45,276 nt of DNA, from positions 1 to 45,276 of the forward strand of contig JAILEM010000016.1 of NCBI GenBank assembly GCA_024687745.1, written 5' to 3'. Of the stretch, positions 26,091 through 33,575 are shown in pieces. Made by a program: the position numbers and the translations under genes. A model generated the notes under the pieces. The model saw only the letters and a list, made by a program, of their open reading frames with translations, did no database searches and had not been told where the DNA came from. The DNA comes from Lachnospiraceae bacterium. Lineage in GTDB: Bacteria > Bacillota > Clostridia > Lachnospirales > Lachnospiraceae. Every line of letters begins with the position of its first letter. The first letter of the stretch is position 1.

Positions 26091-26115
26091 ATAAAAAATC
26101 CGCTTTATAGCGGAT
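26091..26115 (-). terminator. Riboswitch expression-platform terminator
   Basis: AGCGGAT / ATCCGCT 7-bp inverted repeat (26109-26115 and 26098-26104) with a 4-nt loop, followed by six T residues on the minus strand. It ends about 10 nt before the metK ribosome site. Confidence 0.88.
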
Positions 26116-26239
26116 AAGATTAAAAATCTGATAATCAAATCCCCTTATTGTTCGAACTGTCTCGCTCAGGTTGGCACCTTCCTTCCGGGGTTGCCGTGGC
26201 TTCTCAGATCCTATGTATCTCCACCACTCTGAATAAGAG
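26091..26239 (-). promoter_or_regulatory. SAM-I (S-box) riboswitch upstream of metK
   Basis: On the minus strand the aptamer starts CTCTTATTC at 26239 and closes with GAACAATAAG (ending 26144), which form P1. Between them are the conserved AGAGTGGTGGAGA, the AAGCCACGGCAACC block of P2/P3 and AAGGTGCCAACCTG. A GAGCGAGACAGTTCG stretch forms P4. A terminator (26091-26115) follows as the expression platform, then the metK ribosome site. Binding of SAM is expected to favour termination. The aptamer is read from sequence; switching is established for this class. Confidence 0.93.
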
Positions 26240-26291
26240 AAAATTATTACAATATGAAATTGTCATATCATGCATTACTGCTTACAAAAGG

Positions 26292-26320
26292 AACATATCA
26301 CTATATATATTTCCTGTCAA
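26292..26320 (-). promoter_or_regulatory. metK promoter
   Basis: A perfect TTGACA (26315-26320), 17-bp spacer and TATGTT (26292-26297). The -35 sits 8 bp downstream of the murA stop codon. Transcription would start near 26285, about 45 nt before the SAM aptamer. Confidence 0.8.
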
Positions 26321-26327
26321 GCATTAT

Positions 26328-27623
26328 TTATCCGACTTTAAGCTTAAATTTATTTATCTCCTGATCTGAAGAAACGATCTCTATCATAGCTCCGAGATTT
26401 TTAAGCTTTTCAGGGAAGTCCTCGTACCCTCTTTCTATATATACGATATCGTCTATCGTCGAGATACCGTCTGCAGCCAGTGCCGCAAGAACAAGTGCTG
26501 CACCTGCCCTTAAGTCCGGCGCTGAGAGTGAAGCGCTTGTCAGCCTGTCGACTCCCTCTATTATGGCCGAGTTACCCTCAACCTTTATTCTCGTTCCCAT
26601 CTTGGTAAGCTCATCCACATATTTGAACCTGTTCTCAAAGATGCTTTCGGTTACTATACTTGTTCCATCACACACCGATAAAGTTGCGACTACCTGAGGC
26701 TGCATATCCGTGGGAAATCCCGGATAGGGTAAGGTTTTTACCTGGGTATGCTTCAATCTCTTGGAAGCCACTACTCTTAAGGATTCATCGAACTCTTCTA
26801 TCTGGCATCCCATTTCTATGAGCTTTGCGCTTATCGATTCAAGGTGCTTGGGGATGATATTTTTTATCATCACATCACCCATCGTTATCGCAGCGGCAAA
26901 CATATATGTTCCGGCCTCTATCTGGTCAGGGATTATTGAATAGGTAGTACCGTGAAGCTTTTCAACTCCCTTTATCCTGATAACATCAGTACCTGCACCC
27001 TTTACATTGGCACCCATACTGTTTAGGAAGTTTGCTACGTCTACGACGTGAGGTTCCTTGGCGGCATTCTCTATCGTTGTCTTTCCTTCAGCCAAAGCCG
27101 CTGCCATCATGATATTTATAGTGGCTCCGACCGTAACTACATCAAGATAGATATGATTACCGTTAAGCTTTCCTGTCTTGGCTGTCGTTATATGTCCATG
27201 TGAAATGTCTACATCTGCACCAAGTGCCTTAAAGCCCTTGGTATGCTGGTCGATGGGTCTGCTTCCTATATTACATCCACCGGGAAGAGCAACCTCTGCC
27301 CTGCCATACTTTCCAAGTAATGCTCCCAGCATATAATAAGAAGCTCTGATCTTCTTAATATATACAGAATCTACAGTAGTGGAATTAATCATAGAACTGT
27401 TTATCTTAACAGTGTGTCTGTCAAGATGTTCTACGATGACTCCTATGCTTTCCATAGCCTGTATCAATACTTTAATATCACTAACATCAGGAAGATTCTC
27501 TATGACCACTGTTTCATCGGTCATTAAGGATGCAGCCAGTATTCCAAGCGCAGCATTTTTTGCTCCGCATATCTCCACATCCCCTACAAGAGGATTTCCT
27601 CCTTTGATGATATACTGTTCCAA
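26328..27623 (-). CDS. murA: UDP-N-acetylglucosamine 1-carboxyvinyltransferase
   Basis: A 431-residue MurA that transfers enolpyruvate to UDP-GlcNAc, the first committed step of peptidoglycan synthesis. KNAALGILAASL near the N-terminus and RASYYMLGALLGKYGRA precede the fosfomycin-reactive Cys in LPGGCNIGSRPID (about 116). FPTDMQPQ and DLRAGAALVLAALAA follow. The Cys (not Asp) means natural fosfomycin resistance by the classical replacement is not expected. The start is TTG at 27623, with only a weak GGGGT site. It has its own promoter at 27701-27729. Confidence 0.97.
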   Translation of the reverse strand: MEQYIIKGGNPLVGDVEICGAKNAALGILAASLMTDETVVIENLPDVSDIKVLIQAMESIGVIVEHLDRHTVKINSSMINSTTVDSVYIKKIRASYYMLGALLGKYGRAEVALPGGCNIGSRPIDQHTKGFKALGADVDISHGHITTAKTGKLNGNHIYLDVVTVGATINIMMAAALAEGKTTIENAAKEPHVVDVANFLNSMGANVKGAGTDVIRIKGVEKLHGTTYSIIPDQIEAGTYMFAAAITMGDVMIKNIIPKHLESISAKLIEMGCQIEEFDESLRVVASKRLKHTQVKTLPYPGFPTDMQPQVVATLSVCDGTSIVTESIFENRFKYVDELTKMGTRIKVEGNSAIIEGVDRLTSASLSAPDLRAGAALVLAALAADGISTIDDIVYIERGYEDFPEKLKNLGAMIEIVSSDQEINKFKLKVG

Positions 27624-27700
27624 AAGTCGTTACCCCGGTCTGTCCGTTATATTTACCCCAGCCATTACATATTTCTACTCTCAAGAACCCAATCAAAAAG

Positions 27701-27729
27701 ATTATATACCACTGCCCTTACTTTGTAAA
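27701..27729 (-). promoter_or_regulatory. murA promoter
   Basis: TTTACA (27724-27729), 17-bp spacer and a perfect TATAAT (27701-27706), about 78 bp upstream of the murA TTG start and just after the M23 peptidase stop codon. Confidence 0.8.
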
Positions 27730-27737
27730 TGTGAATT

Positions 27738-29321
27738 TTACTGTGGTACATAGGTGAGAGGATTTACCTGTACTCCGTCCACTAGGATCTCAAAGTGAAG
27801 ATGCGGTCCGGTACTGACACCGGTATTACCGCTCAGGGCTATCTTTTCTCCCTGCCTTACTGTCTGTCCGGTCTTTACAAGTACCTTTTTAAGATGTCCG
27901 TACCTTGTCATCATTCCGTTTGGATGCTGGATATATACACAGTAACCGTAGCCGGATCCCCATCCTGCTCTCACCACGGTTCCGCCTGATGATGCAAATA
28001 TACTTGTTCCTACAGGAACAGCCCAGTCCACACCCCTGTGATATGTGCTTGCTCCCTTCTTTGGCGCCTTACGTCTTCCAAAGCCTGAGGATAATCTTCC
28101 GCCTGAAAGAGGTTTTATGAATGTGGGCGGTGACTTGGTTCCTCTCTCGATCACCTTGGCTACCGCTTCTACTACCTGATCCTCATATATTATATCTACA
28201 TTTGACTTTTTATCGTTTCTGTATGTTATATCGGCAACGACCTTTCTGAAGCCCTCTACCGGTTCCCTTCTTACGACACTTTCCGTGGTATACCATTCAT
28301 CATTGTCTATATATTCCACGGGTGCATTATAATTTTCTTCATAATATACCTTCTCGGTTCTTAAAACCGAAAGCTTGGGTTCCGGCGATGTGATGTTTAA
28401 TACATCACCGATCATAAGGGATGCTTCTTCATTGGGGATCGTCTCCTGATTAAGTGCTATCAGTTCACTTACCGTCGTATCTGTTTTTTCCGCTATCGTA
28501 GATAGCGTATCTCCGGATACAACTTCATATGTAACATTTCTCTCGGATTCCAGGGTTACCATGTCGATAGCCTCTTCGAGGGTGCTTATATCCGAAGGAT
28601 CTGCATATGCCTGTACAACCTCTACGTTCTCTCCAAAATCCAGTTCAAATATTCCAAACTCATAGCTGTCAACGCCCTGACTCTCCGCTTTATCAAACAT
28701 TTCATCAAGCTTTTTTGTTGCTCCTGCCATGGGAAGGGAAAACTCCTTATTCTCCTCCTTCTTAGCTTCAAGCTCTGCTTCTTCTGTTTTTCTTATATTT
28801 GTTGTCAGGACATTTAATTCCCTGGTCGGATCCAAAACTATCTCTATGTTAAAATCATTATCTTCATCATAGGGCTTTTTGGATGCATTTAGAAGTGCGA
28901 GAACCTCCTGTGTTGTCCTTAGATTTATGGTAAGCTCGTTGATCTTTACCTCGTATACCGGTTCCTTTGTTTTCTGGATATTTTCCTTAAAAACATTATA
29001 GATGTTTTCCACTATCTTATCTTCTCCGTCTACGGAACCAAATATCTTATTTGTACCGCTCAATACCAGATCATAATTGATAAGTACAAGTCCTTCATTT
29101 TCCCTTGCTATTTTTTTCCTGGCTAAGGTTATATAATCATTTACCTTTGTACTGTCATTGACAGAGCCAACACTTACTCCGTTAATAAAAATGGTCACCA
29201 GATTGTTGGCTTCATTCCCCAGCTTTATTCCCGGAATAAGCACAAAAACGAGCAATGCTGAAATCAGCATTGCTCCTATATGGCTGTATTTGATTGATCT
29301 GGAATATTTAGTTAACCGCAA
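27738..29321 (-). CDS. Membrane-anchored LysM-G5-M23 cell-wall endopeptidase
   Basis: A 527-residue exported protein. The basic N-terminus and one hydrophobic segment (about 16-33) act as signal anchor. A repeat-poor extracellular region follows. Next come a LysM domain (YEVVSGDTLSTIAEKTD, about 285-330), a G5 domain (about 335-425, ending VDIIYEDQVVEAVAKVIERG) and a C-terminal M23 metallopeptidase. Zinc ligands are visible in YHRGVDWAVP and HLHFEI. M23 enzymes cut peptide cross-bridges in peptidoglycan. The start appears to be TTG at 29321, 12 bp after the preceding gene's stop, suggesting coupling. An internal ATG further on would lose the basic residues of the anchor. The gene is followed by the murA promoter. 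Confidence 0.93.
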   Translation of the reverse strand: MRLTKYSRSIKYSHIGAMLISALLVFVLIPGIKLGNEANNLVTIFINGVSVGSVNDSTKVNDYITLARKKIARENEGLVLINYDLVLSGTNKIFGSVDGEDKIVENIYNVFKENIQKTKEPVYEVKINELTINLRTTQEVLALLNASKKPYDEDNDFNIEIVLDPTRELNVLTTNIRKTEEAELEAKKEENKEFSLPMAGATKKLDEMFDKAESQGVDSYEFGIFELDFGENVEVVQAYADPSDISTLEEAIDMVTLESERNVTYEVVSGDTLSTIAEKTDTTVSELIALNQETIPNEEASLMIGDVLNITSPEPKLSVLRTEKVYYEENYNAPVEYIDNDEWYTTESVVRREPVEGFRKVVADITYRNDKKSNVDIIYEDQVVEAVAKVIERGTKSPPTFIKPLSGGRLSSGFGRRKAPKKGASTYHRGVDWAVPVGTSIFASSGGTVVRAGWGSGYGYCVYIQHPNGMMTRYGHLKKVLVKTGQTVRQGEKIALSGNTGVSTGPHLHFEILVDGVQVNPLTYVPQ

Positions 29322-29333
29322 CTCAGTTCTCTT

Positions 29334-30146
29334 TTACAGTATCCTGAATATGTACAATATCAGTAATATCAGATTAACCGTCGTGAGAGCCAACTGTATG
29401 ATCGAGAAGATCTTAACAGTTCCTACATTCTTTGCGACCTTATCTTCGGAATCCTTATCCTTATCCTCAAGAGCGCCCATTACATTCCTGTAACACTTTA
29501 CACTCTCCTTGTGTACATGATCCTCAAGTCCTGAAATAAGATCTTCCAGCGAAGGCTTATCATCAGCCTCTTCTTCGCTTTCCTTCTTCTCGTTCAGAAG
29601 GGCCTTCTCTTCCTCAGCCCTCTTCTCAAGCTCTTCTTTTAATGCTCCTATCAGATTTGTATTATTTAAGATCGCTTCTAAGATCTCTTCTTTATTCTTA
29701 TGTGACAGTTCTTCTATATCGATGGTCTCAGCTTCGCTCTCCTGACTTACGACCTTGTTGACACTCTCCTTGAGTTCATCGAGAACCTCAAGGCTCTTGT
29801 CGATCTTCTTTGAATTTCCGTCAACAGCATGGATTATCTCTTTTCCTGTGGCTCTTCTGTCTTCATTAGCCTCCTCAAGATAATCCTGTATAAGATCAAG
29901 CTGCCTTGAACTGCCAAAATCAGACTGGGGATTCCTTCTGCCTCTGGGGTCTATATAACTACGGTCCAGATATTCATCTCTTCCGGCATAATCATAATCA
30001 CCCTCGTATCTGTCGTTTCGATCCATTCCCCTCTCCGGAGTCCTGTCATTACTCATTCTTTCAGCATTGTTTGTTCTTCCCTGGCTGTTCCTAGTAGTAT
30101 TGTTCCTATCATACCTGCTCCCAAAGCGATCTCTGAAACCGTCCAT
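29334..30146 (-). CDS. Tail-anchored coiled-coil protein with Arg/Asn-rich head
   Basis: A 270-residue protein of unknown family. Residues 1-90 are low-complexity, rich in Arg, Asn, Asp and Tyr (RDRFGSRYDRNNTTRN and similar) and probably disordered. Residues 95-225 are a highly charged helical or coiled-coil stretch (EEANEDRRATGKEI; KEELEKRAEEEKALLNEK). The last 25 residues form a single hydrophobic segment, IFSIIQLALTTVNLILLILY, ending FRIL. The layout suggests a tail-anchored cytoplasmic protein. ATG 30146 has GGAGG 6 nt upstream. It is co-transcribed with the M23 peptidase from 30190-30218, so a role in envelope growth is possible. No catalytic motif is seen. Confidence 0.85.
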   Translation of the reverse strand: MDGFRDRFGSRYDRNNTTRNSQGRTNNAERMSNDRTPERGMDRNDRYEGDYDYAGRDEYLDRSYIDPRGRRNPQSDFGSSRQLDLIQDYLEEANEDRRATGKEIIHAVDGNSKKIDKSLEVLDELKESVNKVVSQESEAETIDIEELSHKNKEEILEAILNNTNLIGALKEELEKRAEEEKALLNEKKESEEEADDKPSLEDLISGLEDHVHKESVKCYRNVMGALEDKDKDSEDKVAKNVGTVKIFSIIQLALTTVNLILLILYIFRIL

Positions 30147-30189
30147 TATATCCTCCTTATTAATCAAAAAAGAAATGAAATCCTGTAAC

Positions 30190-30218
30190 ATTTTAACACT
30201 TTCACCCCATAATTACAA
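30190..30218 (-). promoter_or_regulatory. Promoter of the tail-anchored protein/M23 operon
   Basis: TTGTAA (30213-30218), 17-bp spacer and TAAAAT (30190-30195), about 45 bp upstream of the ATG at 30146. Confidence 0.6.
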
Positions 30219-30243
30219 CTGTTACGAATATTTGACCATATAC

Positions 30244-31086
30244 TCAGGCTTTTTTCAAGAGGGTTTGTTTTACCGATCTTAATATCGTCATTGCCGAATT
30301 TCTTATATCTGCCCTGTATACCGCATTGGATGCTGCCTTTGTAAAGTAAAAGAGGGTACTCGAATAAGCCCTTCTCTTCTGCCAGGTATGATAAAGCTCC
30401 TTATACGAAACAGTTGCCATCCTTCCCCATGTCGACATCTTTAATACCGGCTCGTTTTTATCATTGTATAAAATTTCCGTAACTGTGGCAAAATGTGATC
30501 TCATCGATGACTCGGATGTCTTTTTATCCTCTTCATTTGAGTAAAGCTTCAGGGGATGTCTGTTAAAGGATGTAAGTATGGTAACGGCTCCGCAGTCACT
30601 CAGTCCCTCTTTTATAAATTCCAGTGCCTTATCATATGAACAGTATGTGGTCGTAAGGATATGTGAATGCAAAAGGATACCGTTTTCTTTGGCATAGGAG
30701 AGCAGCCCTCTTATAAATGTCCCCTGACTCATCCCAAAGCTCGGGATTATTATCTTTGTCCATTTTGCATTTCTTTTGACTGCATTATATATCCTGTTTA
30801 TGATGGGAACCTCAAATACCATCATCTTTTTATACATATTGTTCATGACACGGATATAATCATCCTTTGTAACTTCTGTATCCTTAAGCTTCTTAAGCTC
30901 CTCTCCTTTAACCTCTATGGAATCATCCTTTAACAGTATCGTCCTTAGCATATTTGTCCCGGCCACCACACCGCAGCCACCGTAGGCCCTGGTATTTTCC
31001 TTAAACCAGGCCTGGTCCCCGCCGTAATACTTTCTTCCTGTACCTTTATCGGTTATTGTTAAAGGATCCGTATCTTTTATGTTCAT
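30244..31086 (-). CDS. Possible C39-like (papain-fold) cysteine peptidase
   Basis: A 280-residue cytoplasmic protein; I recognise no named family. AYGGCGVVAGTNML (about 34-47) resembles the Cys-box of papain-like and C39 peptidases, where CG is followed by a small-residue helix. Much later SHFATVTEILYN (about 203-214) resembles their His-box, and MSTWGRMATVSYKEL could hold the third residue. So the Cys-His order and spacing fit a C39-like fold. No signal peptide or transmembrane segment is present. The start at 31086 has GTAGGAGC upstream. Its neighbours are unrelated, and a long 224-bp leader region precedes it. Activity is inference only. Confidence 0.78.
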   Translation of the reverse strand: MNIKDTDPLTITDKGTGRKYYGGDQAWFKENTRAYGGCGVVAGTNMLRTILLKDDSIEVKGEELKKLKDTEVTKDDYIRVMNNMYKKMMVFEVPIINRIYNAVKRNAKWTKIIIPSFGMSQGTFIRGLLSYAKENGILLHSHILTTTYCSYDKALEFIKEGLSDCGAVTILTSFNRHPLKLYSNEEDKKTSESSMRSHFATVTEILYNDKNEPVLKMSTWGRMATVSYKELYHTWQKRRAYSSTLFYFTKAASNAVYRADIRNSAMTILRSVKQTLLKKA

Positions 31087-31260
31087 TTGCTCCTACCCTT
31101 TGTGAAAAATACACAATGAATTTCCCTGATGAAAACTTTTTTTGTTTATTTTAACCTTTAATTCACGCCTTGTTCATATTTTGTTCATATATTACTGTTA
31201 ATATTTACTTAGCTTCAGAAATACTTAGTTCGAATTTCAGATAAATTTTTTCATAATATT

Positions 31261-31287
31261 GCCCAGGTGATTCTCATCCACCTGGGC
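31261..31287 (-). terminator. Hairpin after the alarmone synthetase gene
   Basis: A perfect 9-bp stem GCCCAGGTG / CACCTGGGC with a 9-nt loop, 24 bp after the stop of the minus-strand gene. The tail (AATATTATGAAAAAA) is not T-rich, so termination would be weak. The rest of the 31087-31310 gap shows GTTCATA repeated twice (31172-31187) and no gene. Confidence 0.5.
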
Positions 31288-31310
31288 ACTCCTCATTTTT
31301 ATGATCTTTT

Positions 31311-31946
31311 TTATTCTCTTGCCGATTTCTGGATCTCTTCGTTCAGCTTAAGCATCCGCTCATCAAGCTCCGACACCATGAGCGAACAGTCATATAATTC
31401 CTTTTTGATCTGTTCAGGTGCGTTATGAGCAAATTTATAATTCATCTTATGCTCCAGACTTGCCCAGAAGTCCATCGCAACTGTCCTTATCTGTATCTCA
31501 ACCTTCGTATCGTATACCGAATCCGACAGAAAGATAGGTACGGTAACTATCATATGGTAGCTCTTATATCCGCTGGATTTGGGATTTTTGATATAGTCCC
31601 TGGTATCAAGGATCTTAATGTCACTCTGGTTAGTGATCATATCCGCCAGCCTGTAGATATCCGATGTAAATGAACAGATTATGCGTACGCCTGCTATATC
31701 ATTTACATATTTCTGCATATTCTCGATCGTGGACTCAAGCTCTTTCTTCTTAAGCTTTCTCACAATGCTTTCAGATGTCTTGATCCTCATCTTTATATGC
31801 TCTATGGGATTATACTGGTGTATGTGCTGAAATTCATCATTTAAGATCTCCAGCTTGGTACCCATTTCTTTTAATGCGGAATTATACAGAAGTATAAGTG
31901 TTTCCCAGTCTTCAACTTCTGATTTTCCCTGTATCTTATATTCCAA
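31311..31946 (-). CDS. Small alarmone synthetase (RelA/SpoT synthetase domain, RelP/RelQ type)
   Basis: A 211-residue single-domain (p)ppGpp synthetase. YVNDIAGVRIICSFTSDIYR, KNPKSSGYKSYHMIVTVPIF and VEIQIRTVAMDFWASLEHKM are the hallmark blocks of the RelA_SpoT fold. No HD hydrolase, TGS or ACT domain is present, so this is a stand-alone synthetase regulated by transcription or oligomerisation. A helical C-terminal tail (LDERMLKLNEEIQKSARE) is typical of RelQ-like tetramers. The start is TTG at 31946 with AGGTGA upstream. Its extended -10 promoter (TATAAT at 31984-31989) overlaps the divergent promoter of the 90-residue gene. Confidence 0.94.
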   Translation of the reverse strand: MEYKIQGKSEVEDWETLILLYNSALKEMGTKLEILNDEFQHIHQYNPIEHIKMRIKTSESIVRKLKKKELESTIENMQKYVNDIAGVRIICSFTSDIYRLADMITNQSDIKILDTRDYIKNPKSSGYKSYHMIVTVPIFLSDSVYDTKVEIQIRTVAMDFWASLEHKMNYKFAHNAPEQIKKELYDCSLMVSELDERMLKLNEEIQKSARE

Positions 31947-31969
31947 CTTATTTCACCTGCTGATTATTT

Positions 31970-31998
31970 TTGACATTTATAAAATTATACCATATATT
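31970..31998 (+). promoter_or_regulatory. Promoter of the 90-residue protein, overlapping the alarmone synthetase promoter
   Basis: Plus strand: perfect TTGACA (31970-31975), 17-bp spacer, TATATT (31993-31998). On the minus strand a perfect TATAAT (31984-31989) with TG one base upstream lies within the same spacer and serves the alarmone synthetase. Both polymerases cannot bind at once. Confidence 0.7.
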
Positions 31999-32052
31999 AA
32001 TCCTGTATTGTATATTTTTTTAGTGTGCTAAAGTGCTTGGGAGAGGTATTTA

Positions 32053-32325
32053 ATGTTCAGATTATGGGCCAGAGAATTTAAAAATAATAAAATGCTGCGT
32101 GATATCACCGTATGTAATGACAAGGATGACACAAGGACACACAAGGTCTTTGATGCCATGGATGAAATATGCTCTGCCTTCGATCTTGCCAAGCCTCTCT
32201 GGCTCGATAACATCGTCGAAGATTTCAGGCTCCATGCAACAGCCCGTTTCTATCAGGACAGCTTCATAGAGCCTGTTGAATTTGACTTTTTAGAGATCCG
32301 GGTGATCGAAGAGGATGATCAATAG
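32053..32325 (+). CDS. Conserved small acidic protein, unknown function
   Basis: A 90-residue protein beginning MFRLWAREFKNNKML and ending FLEIRVIEEDDQ. It has GGGAGAGG 7-8 nt before the ATG and a strong promoter at 31970-31998. It is one of few plus-strand genes. The mixed alpha/beta pattern (DITVCNDKDDTRTHKVFDAM; FYQDSFIEPVEFDFLEI) looks like a folded cytoplasmic protein. I have an impression of similar proteins in Lachnospiraceae but cannot name a family. No membrane segment or catalytic motif is visible. Confidence 0.8.
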   Translation: MFRLWAREFKNNKMLRDITVCNDKDDTRTHKVFDAMDEICSAFDLAKPLWLDNIVEDFRLHATARFYQDSFIEPVEFDFLEIRVIEEDDQ

Positions 32326-32367
32326 GATCCGTCCCTTTTTAAATTGAAGGATCCCCCCGAAAAGCCT

Positions 32368-33396
32368 TCAGGCAAGCAGCTCCTTAGCCAGATCAAGATG
32401 CTGCACGGTTCCGACATTCCCGTTTTCATAAAGAAAGATCCCTGTCTTTCTTATCGCAGCATTTACCTTATTTGTTTTTAAGTCGTTTAACGAAAAGTCA
32501 GTCCTTACATTCGCAAGACCGATAGCACCCACATCCTTATCCTTTAGCTTATACAAGGTCTGTTTCCCGTCTTTATCAAAGACACAGATCCTTAGCTTAT
32601 CAAAGACAGCGTCTGCCTCATCTATGAATCCGTTCCCGTCTTCATCATATTTACTGAGGTCATAAAACCCATCGCCTGTCTTAGTTCCAAAGAGTTCACT
32701 GCCGTCGTTTATCACACCGTCTCCGTTAAGATCAAGTGAGAGATATCCGCTTGAGGATGCAAGCAGCGGGATATTATCCTCTTTTCCGTCGACATCCAAG
32801 TCAAAGAGAAATCTCTGGTCGGAAACCTCCGCAACATCAGTATCAAGATTTATCACAAGGGGATCGCACATAAGCGGGATCATTGATACCTCTTCCTTAC
32901 TGTAGTATGTTTCAAAGCTTCTGCTCATCTCAAGTGATAGGTTAAACTCAAGCTCTCTCCCGTCAGCCGTTACCACCTTACCGGTCGTACTGAAGGCTGT
33001 TTCCTCACTTTCCGCGTAATAGTGTTCTTCCTTTCTGTTCTGGATGAGATATCCGTTATTGCCGGCTTTTCCGCTTGTTATCTCCGTAAGGGTAAAATTA
33101 CCGGCATCAGTCTGTCCGTCGATCTTATCCCCCAGAAGGATCCTTATGAGGTAAAAGATACATTCATTTCTGATCCTTGATATAGCATCCTGTTCCAGCT
33201 TGTCATACCCCGGTGTATTTCCTGTCTTAACCGTCTTATCGGACTTTCCGAACAGATCCTTCATTGAGTTTTCAAAACTGTCATCCTTTTCCCCGTCTTC
33301 ATTTATACGGGCGTTACTTGAAAAATACGCATCCCTGCGCACAGAATTATACTTTCTGGCAGACTCCATTCCTATTTCGCTGTTAGTGATTATCAA
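32368..33396 (-). CDS. EF-hand/dockerin-like calcium-binding protein
   Basis: A 342-residue protein with no signal peptide. The C-terminal half has two calcium-loop-like segments: DLNGDGVINDGSELFG and DEDGNGFIDEADAVFD. They follow FLFDLDVDGKEDNIPLL, a third Asp-rich loop. The pattern 'SLDLNGDGVINDGSELFG ... DGFYDLSKYDEDGNGFIDE' recurs in a poorly characterised bacterial family often seen near motility genes. The N-terminal half is Ser/Lys/Asp-rich and unassigned. The start is TTG at 33396 with GGAGGG 5 nt before it. A terminator with its T-tract immediately precedes that ribosome site. Calcium binding is inferred. Confidence 0.82.
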   Translation of the reverse strand: MIITNSEIGMESARKYNSVRRDAYFSSNARINEDGEKDDSFENSMKDLFGKSDKTVKTGNTPGYDKLEQDAISRIRNECIFYLIRILLGDKIDGQTDAGNFTLTEITSGKAGNNGYLIQNRKEEHYYAESEETAFSTTGKVVTADGRELEFNLSLEMSRSFETYYSKEEVSMIPLMCDPLVINLDTDVAEVSDQRFLFDLDVDGKEDNIPLLASSSGYLSLDLNGDGVINDGSELFGTKTGDGFYDLSKYDEDGNGFIDEADAVFDKLRICVFDKDGKQTLYKLKDKDVGAIGLANVRTDFSLNDLKTNKVNAAIRKTGIFLYENGNVGTVQHLDLAKELLA

Positions 33397-33410
33397 ATTC
33401 TCCCTCCTTT

Positions 33411-33470
33411 AAAAAATTAAAAGGGCATATAATGAACATTGATTCCCTTCCTGTTCATTGATATGCCCTT
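33411..33470 (-). terminator. Terminator between the aconitase-like gene and the EF-hand-like gene
   Basis: A long stem, about 18 bp with one bulge: AAGGGCATATCAATGAACA (33452-33470) pairs with TGTTCATTATATGCCCTT (33421-33438), with a 13-nt loop. It is followed on the minus strand by TTTTAATTTTTT. The T-tract runs straight into the ribosome site of the downstream gene. Confidence 0.85.
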
Positions 33471-33509
33471 CCATGGCTCTGTCTGATGACAGATGATAAT
33501 CTTTTTAAC

Positions 33510-33527
33510 AGACTTAAGGCCTTAAGT
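33510..33527. repeat. Perfect 18-bp palindrome
   Basis: GACTTAAGGCCTTAAGTC is fully self-complementary. It lies in the 107-bp stretch between the aconitase-like stop and the terminator at 33411-33470, upstream of the EF-hand-like gene. It could be an operator or a 7-bp hairpin with a GGCC loop. Confidence 0.6.
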
Positions 33528-33575
33528 CATCTCTATAAAAGATATATCGGAAGAATCTGTAAAAAAATAACTCTT

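Noticed and set aside
26144-26239. Possible 4.5S/SRP RNA because of the GGAAGGAAGG and GCAACC blocks
   Set aside because: The AGAGTGGTGGAGA, ACGGCAACC and GGTGCCAA order, the flanking P1 and the terminator before metK match the SAM-I riboswitch instead.
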